Part shown: positions 59,501-64,000 of the stretch, in pieces | Layout of the letters: each line of letters begins with the position of its first letter | How positions within the stretch are numbered: position 1 is the stretch's first letter | DNA from: Mycteria americana | Lineage: Eukaryota > Chordata > Aves > Ciconiiformes > Ciconiidae | NCBI RefSeq assembly: GCF_035582795.1 | Contig: NC_134368.1 | Location: 12,754,001-12,818,000, forward strand | Length of the DNA: 64,000 nucleotides | Reading direction: 5' to 3' | Position numbers and translations under genes: made by a program | The notes under the pieces: generated by a model | Seen by the model: only the letters and a program-made list of their open reading frames with translations | What the model was told of the DNA's origin: nothing | Databases searched by the model: none

Positions 59501-62500
59501 ACAGATGTGGTCCATGTCTATTCACTATGCTTTCTAGGCTAATAACCATTAGAAATGTGATCGTTGACTTCATTAAATCTTACTATTTATTTTTAACATG
59601 TTCCGATATCAAGTTCAAATTGGCCAGTATGTCTAGCAATTTCAAATAGCAAAGTTCTTGGAGAAGGAGCGTAACAGCGGTTGGCAATGATCTCACAAGG
59701 TTGCCTAACTCCCAGGTCCTGTAAGGTTCTGCTTTTATTTTCAACACTGGTGCTTATAGGCAATATATCTTATTTCTTTACGCATGGGAATTTTCTGTGT
59801 GGTTTTTAATTGCTAGTTCCGTCTCTCTCTTTTGCTTCTTAAAGTTTTTGCCATCTTATATGCATTTATTTTGGTAGCAGCTTACCGAAAAAGAAGGAAA
59901 TAATATATCTGTAATGGACAATATCAAGGGAAAAATCTAAACTTTCAAAAACTGTTATTTGAACTAATTTTGATTTTAAGAAAATAGATTGTTATATAAT
60001 GATTGTAAATTTAGTATTCTGGTTCACTAGCTGTGAAAAAAGTTATTATAAGGGGTATACATGTGGTTTTTAATCAAAATAATTCTAGGTAATCTTTTAT
60101 GTGGTACAGAACTAGGTACATTGTATTTATGTCAGACAGATTATAATAAAACTTTCTACAAGATTTTTTGCCCTTTCCAACAAAAGACTTCCTCTAGATT
60201 TAACTATTTGGGATTGTATCACAACAGATGAAAGTGGGTAAAACTGTTTAGGTCAGTTTGGGAGCTGTTTTGTTTGGCACACATCTGCCACAAGTTCAGT
60301 ATTAGTAGGCTTGAATTTCCTAAAAGTGGGTTATTAGTATATAGATTTATATATTAGTAGATTTGAATTTGCTTTTAAGAACTCGGAGTTTCAAGCACGT
60401 ATCAATATAAATAGTTTCCTACAACTGCACAACTTTGCTGAATGAGGTGAATGAATCACTACAGTGTAAAACACAAAAGGACAATTCGCCATCTCGTTCA
60501 TTGTCATTACTACCACGAATCTTAACTGTTCATCACACACAGGACTAAACGTGCTCCAAATATGTATTTGCAAAGAGAAAGCCCAAGGGCTGGAGCCCTT
60601 TGAAATTTCTTCCTAATCTGTGCCCCAAAGATTGTATCATCTCTCTGTTAGGTCAACTCTTCCGTTAGTCTGGCTTATGATTCCAGTTTTTACCGCCCAT
60701 TCAATATTATTTTTAAAATAGTATTCCATTGCTTTCTTCCATGCATCTTTTCCTGCTTGCGAGGGATCCTTTATAAACATCCATGAAGCTCCCTTACTTT
60801 TATCACTTTCATTCCTCCTTAACATTCTCATTTGCTGTAATGGCTTTTAAAAAAATGCCAATGTGCTGTGACTGGCAGGTATCATATCAAGAAAGTATTC
60901 TTCAGTAGTTAGTGTCTGCCTCACCATTTGTTTGAACACATTTGTAGCTTATTGCCTTATGCTTGGATTGTAAGCTCCTAGGAGGAAGCACCTTCTTGTA
61001 GTTCTATGGATGTACAGTAACGAGGAAAAGAGCGTGCGAAACTAGGGACCTAAACCTTGCCATACACACTCTCCTGTAATTAAAGTAATGAGTAGTAATA
61101 ATTAAAAAGCTCAAGTTCTGTCTAACATGCATACTATTGATTAAAAATATTGGAGTTGCTATACAGTTTTAGTTGTGATGGATTTTATTTGGGATATAGG
61201 GAGCAGAGAATGTGAATTTAACCATAAGATCTTTTTTGAATGAGGTTTTTTATTTTCAGTGATATGAAAACAGTATCAACAAAGATGGAAATCAGATTTT
61301 TGGAAATTCTGAATTTTCTTCTGTTAGAAAGTAGTGTTGTTTCACTGAAACCGGCACTTAATAAAGCACTTTCTAGCATCGTTAAGGCCAGTAAGCAGCT
61401 GGTTCTTGGTTAGGATAGTATGCTTTTCTCTGTGGCTAAGTCCGAAAATACTGTGTATCTCTAAGGCTGAATAAATTCAGTATGCAGATATGTTTCCTTG
61501 GAAACAACTCGTAATTTTAAAGCACATGCAGCAATGCAGCCCTTATGTAATTTATTAATGTGAAAGACCTGGCTCTCGTGAGCCTTATTAAATAGATCAG
61601 CCTGTATTGGCAGGAGAAAGGAATTTGCTTTGATTACAAATACAGCTTTTCAAGTGCTATTAGATACTGAGATATTCGTGAGTGGAGCTGATATTACTGC
61701 TATTGTGCCAAGTTGTATTGCCCATTTGGGTGAAACAGTTCATACACTTTCTTCCTGAAGAATATGAATTCTCAGGATATTCTGCCTACTCTAACAACTT
61801 CCTTCTTTATTGCTGCTAGGGTGCCCCAATTTAGAAAAGGTTATCTTGCTCTTCCTTTTTAAGATGCCACATTCCAGGGAACAGAAATCCTAGTTTGAGT
61901 TTAAACAAAGGAAATTCTCCATTCAGTTCCTTCTCGGGGCACTATTTCAGCTATGTCCTCATTTGTATTGCAATAACATGAATGATCCTCACAGATCTAT
62001 GTTTTAGACTCATAAAAATATATAGTGTCTCTATTCCAAAGCAGTCTCCAGACTGGACTGAACGACACTTCAGTAAAGCACGTGGTTCAGCAGAATTGTT
62101 TGTGGCTGGGAATTATTAGGAGTCAGAATGGCCTAGTCAGGTTCTAAGCAGAAGGAAGTTGTTAATCTTCCCAAGCTTTTCGATAGCTGAGATATATCAA
62201 GCTAAGTAACTTGCCTAAACACGTGCAGACTGAGAATCCAGTTCAGCTTTCTGGGCTGTTGGTGAAAGTGTCTGTCAAACTGCCTCTGTGTCAGGTCTCT
62301 AATAAGTAACTTTACCTGTCCCTCCCCTCAAACAGAATACATTGCTCATCCTTCCATTAGTTGTTTACTTCTTTACTTACAAAGCTGCTGAAATGGTCTC
62401 CTAGAGTCAATGACGTGTTTGTTTTGGTTTTGTAAGCATCATCTTTTTTTAAAAAAAAACCAAACTGAAGAGTTATAACAAATAATTTCCCATCTTGAAT

Positions 62501-63413
62501 TTCCTCTGCTGCCCTGAGTGTGAAAGCCTTGATTCTGCCAAGCATACTCTCCTGAAGTTACCTACCTGGCTTGATGGGCACTGTTTTCAGTTCACTGATA
62601 TGCCTGAGATCATTATGCAATCGTGCCTTTGTCATGACCTTTTTTCTGTGATGTACACTCCTCAGACTATGTTGAGGTAGATTTTACATTGCTTGTATAT
62701 TTTTTTAAACAGATTTGCCATGTTCCACAATGTCAGGATACCTAAAGAAAACATAGTGAATACAGCTGGAGATGTGACAGCTGAGGGGAAGTACTCAAGT
62801 TCACTCAAGGTATGAATCAAGGTTTTGTTTCATAAATACAGTTCATTAAATATACAAAGGTATAAGTAGGTTAAGAGATAGCGCATGGGCCTCTCATGTT
62901 GGGACATACTAGATACCTGGACTTAAATAAGGCTGTTGACAATTTCACAGGAGGTAGTCAGAATGCCGTTTTTTTAATTGCCTTTCAGAGATGTCTCAAC
63001 TCACCTTACTGATTTTACTGACTTCTTGCTCTTTGCGCTACCCCACTGATCCCAAAGTAGTTTAGAGAAACTACGTTTGAGTCTTGCCTGAACGCCTTAT
63101 CTGAATGTGTCAAGAAACAAAATTGGCCAATCCTCTGGGCTTCTGATCATGCTACCAGAGTTGTAGCTTTAGGGGGGATGTAAATGAAATGTTAGCCTCA
63201 CCATTCAGTCTGTGCCCTTTATTCATGCAGGATGTTAAAGAGCATTTTAGTGCAGCTCTGGGATCCCTGTCCACTGGCAGAATTCTGATCACGGGAATTT
63301 CCGTGACCAATTTAAAGCTTGCCTTATCAATAGCCATTCGCTTCTCAGCAGCTCGCCGTCAGTTTGGACCAACTGATGATGAAGAAATACCTGTTCTTGA
63401 ATACCAAACACAG
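45103..63413 (+). CDS. ACOX3: ACOX3, peroxisomal acyl-CoA oxidase 3 (pristanoyl-CoA oxidase), exons 2-9, 3' part outside window
   Basis: ACOX3 is a FAD enzyme of peroxisomes that oxidises branched-chain acyl-CoAs (for example pristanoyl-CoA) to trans-2-enoyl-CoA, passing electrons to O2 to make H2O2. Eight coding exons here (168, 234, 72, 90, 144, 89, 97 and 183 nt; 359 codons, about half of a roughly 700-residue protein) match vertebrate ACOX3 in order. They cover the N-terminal alpha domain, the FAD-contacting [11 protein letters not shown] segment (residues 163-173), the beta domain ([15 protein letters not shown] and [19 protein letters not shown]) and the start of the C-terminal helical domain ([10 protein letters not shown], 336-345). 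All introns are GT-AG and every phase is consistent. The catalytic Glu region and C-terminal targeting signal lie past 64000. Introns 2 (45271-46793), 3 (47028-48084), 4 (48157-49631), 5 (49722-51370), 6 (51515-52354) and 8 (62810-63230) hold nothing recognised beyond short simple repeats. Confidence 0.95.
46794..47027 (+). CDS. ACOX3: ACOX3 exon 3 (residues 57-134)
   Basis: The exon reads [20 protein letters not shown], then [20 protein letters not shown] and [20 protein letters not shown], and ends YFLHCG before GTAAGT. It matches human TIFSALENDPLFAR and YRELNFLRCKRIFEYDF. The acceptor at 46792-46793 (CCTCAAG) keeps phase 0; a competing CAG at 46796-46798 would break the frame. Confidence 0.93.
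48085..48156 (+). CDS. ACOX3: ACOX3 exon 4 (residues 135-158)
   Basis: A 72-bp phase-0 exon after TTTTTACAG, reading [20 protein letters not shown] then YSME before GTAAAT. It corresponds to the human segment VFGSAVYSSGSERH...FRME. Residues around ASKRF differ from mammals, but length and ends agree. Confidence 0.92.
49632..49721 (+). CDS. ACOX3: ACOX3 exon 5, FAD-binding segment (residues 159-188)
   Basis: A 90-bp exon reading [20 protein letters not shown] then [10 protein letters not shown] before [17 protein letters not shown] is the acyl-CoA oxidase signature that contacts the flavin. The acceptor is CTTATTTAG. Confidence 0.95.
49904..49923 (+). repeat. (TTTC)n microsatellite
   Basis: About four to five TTTC units in ACOX3 intron 5, interrupted at both ends. 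Confidence 0.8.
50303..50316 (+). repeat. (CT)n microsatellite
   Basis: A short uninterrupted CT run in ACOX3 intron 5. Confidence 0.8.
51371..51514 (+). CDS. ACOX3: ACOX3 exon 6 (residues 189-236)
   Basis: A 144-bp phase-0 exon reading [20 protein letters not shown], then [20 protein letters not shown] and GLHSFIVQ before GTAGGG. It is nearly identical to human ACOX3 in the first half and forms part of the beta domain that covers the flavin. Confidence 0.95.
52355..52443 (+). CDS. ACOX3: ACOX3 exon 7 (residues 237-266)
   Basis: The exon reads [20 protein letters not shown] then KLGQNGLDN plus two bases of Gly, before GTAAGT. It is highly conserved with mammals. A roughly 10-kb intron follows. 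Confidence 0.95.
53368..53372. repeat. Target-site duplication, left copy (ACATC)
   Basis: ACATC immediately left of the solo LTR is repeated at 53971-53975 immediately right of it. A 5-bp duplication is seen with several ERV classes. Confidence 0.75.
53373..53970 (-). mobile_element. Solo LTR of the same avian endogenous retrovirus family, minus strand, ACOX3 intron 7
   Basis: It begins TGTCGTGGTTTAACCCCAGT on the plus strand, and its reverse complement matches the LTR at 170-745, including the start (here TTTCCTGGTTTGGGCTGGGA) and the CATGACATCATATGG-type centre. It is flanked by the 5-bp direct repeat ACATC (53368-53372 and 53971-53975), the expected target-site duplication. It contains a (TAA)n microsatellite. 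No gag, pol or env sequence accompanies it. Confidence 0.85.
53515..53553. repeat. (TAA)n microsatellite inside the solo LTR
   Basis: About twelve uninterrupted TAA units on the plus strand. The related LTR at 170-745 has only a short ATT run (about 580-595), so the tract expanded in this copy or its lineage. Confidence 0.9.
53971..53975. repeat. Target-site duplication, right copy (ACATC)
   Basis: Matches 53368-53372 on the other side of the solo LTR. Confidence 0.75.
62713..62809 (+). CDS. ACOX3: ACOX3 exon 8 (residues 266-298)
   Basis: The acceptor is a T-rich tract ending AACAG at 62712. The split Gly codon is completed and the exon reads [20 protein letters not shown] then [12 protein letters not shown] before GTATGA. 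It matches human [27 protein letters not shown]. Confidence 0.93.
63231..63413 (+). CDS. ACOX3: ACOX3 exon 9 (residues 299-359)
   Basis: The exon reads [20 protein letters not shown], then [20 protein letters not shown] and [20 protein letters not shown] then Q before GTAAAT. The RRQFG motif is shared by acyl-CoA oxidases and dehydrogenases. Intron 9 starts here and runs off the window; nothing in 63414-64000 looks like the next exon. Confidence 0.94.
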
Positions 63414-64000
63414 GTAAATACTTTGGAATTCACATCTACAGGCTTTTATATAATGAAACTCAGATTCAGAGCTACTGCAGATCAAAATAGCAACACTGAA
63501 GTTCATGAAATTAAAGTTGTCTATGTCATCTGAAGTGTCATTCTAGTGCAACTGTGGGGGTTCATTCCAACTCAAGACCTTCTCCTGGCATGATCAGGCT
63601 TTTGACATAAGTTCTTGGAATAGCAAAACCCAAAATATTCATGTTTCTCTGAAGTACCTAGAAACATTTGTATTCTAAAATAGTAAGCTTTTCAGAGAAA
63701 GACTGTCTTCTATGCACACGTGAAAGTACTGCAGATGTAGAAACTAGTATTTGTTTAAAAATGTCGGTGCCTTTTTTGCTGCTATGCTAATTTTCTCTTT
63801 TTTAGCCTTTATGCGTTAAAAGTATAGAAATCAATGACGTTCATTGTGGTGAAGTCTCAAGCTAGCACTAATTTTGAGAGGAATATAACCAATGTTTTTC
63901 TGCAGATTATGCAGATGAAAAACTCCTTTTGCTCTGAAAAAGTAGAACAGGAGTATGTAGGGTAACTGGGAAACAGAGAAAACTCAGATCTGCTGAATGA

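Larger units (their letters stand above)
52444..62712 (+). other. ACOX3: ACOX3 intron 7 (about 10 kb)
   Basis: The longest intron in the window, holding the solo LTR at 53373-53970 and an unassigned minus-strand open frame at 60637-60831. The rest is AT-rich with no recognised exon; the exon 7/8 junction is phase-consistent without any extra exon. Confidence 0.85.

Noticed and set aside
63414-63533. Open frame continuing past the ACOX3 exon 9 donor
   Set aside because: It diverges from ACOX3 immediately after the GTAAAT donor; the family continues with a QWRLLPY-type segment not present here.
1-64000. tRNA, rRNA or other classical RNA genes
   Set aside because: I looked for paired B-box-like motifs and conserved cores by eye and found none convincing; a covariance-model scan would be needed to exclude small RNAs.

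Overview
The window is vertebrate nuclear DNA, almost certainly from a bird. The evidence is a nearly complete CR1 LINE ending in the CR1 3' octamer repeat, another young CR1 3' fragment, older CR1 debris, two solo LTRs of an endogenous retrovirus family typical of birds, and two intron-rich genes whose translated exons match the vertebrate proteins TRMT44 and ACOX3. There are no operons, bacterial genes, CRISPR arrays, tRNA or rRNA genes. Most open frames longer than 60 codons are chance frames in AT-rich introns or lie inside transposons.

Layout. 1-17,870 is gene-poor: a solo LTR (170-745), a decayed ancient CR1/L3-like LINE (about 5,270-6,430), two small GC-rich islets and AT-rich DNA. 17,874-18,333 is a minus-strand CR1 3' fragment. 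19,128-38,133 (minus) is the complete coding region of TRMT44, the tRNA-Ser Um44 methyltransferase. It has 11 coding exons, all with GT-AG boundaries. The phases close exactly and give a 682-residue protein. 37,560-38,400 is a CpG island holding TRMT44 exon 1 and, only about 93 bp from the TRMT44 start codon, the splice donor of the first non-coding exon of ACOX3. The two genes are therefore head-to-head on one bidirectional promoter, as in human. ACOX3 (peroxisomal branched-chain acyl-CoA oxidase) runs rightward. Its coding exons 2-9 lie between 45,103 and 63,413 (359 codons), and the rest of the gene, with the active-site Glu region and the peroxisomal targeting tail, lies beyond the window. 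ACOX3 intron 1 contains the large sense-oriented CR1 (about 39,838-43,230) and an exact 75-bp direct repeat. ACOX3 intron 7 is about 10 kb and carries the second solo LTR (53,373-53,970, minus), flanked by a 5-bp target-site duplication.

Function. The two genes are not in one pathway: TRMT44 modifies tRNA and ACOX3 carries out the first step of peroxisomal oxidation of branched-chain acyl-CoAs. What links them is the shared promoter. I found no convincing new biological system. The points most worth a second look are the very compact bidirectional promoter, the TRMT44 stop codon that overlaps a polyadenylation hexamer, the catalytic-site lesions in an otherwise well-kept CR1, the exact 75-bp duplication, and several perfect palindromes.
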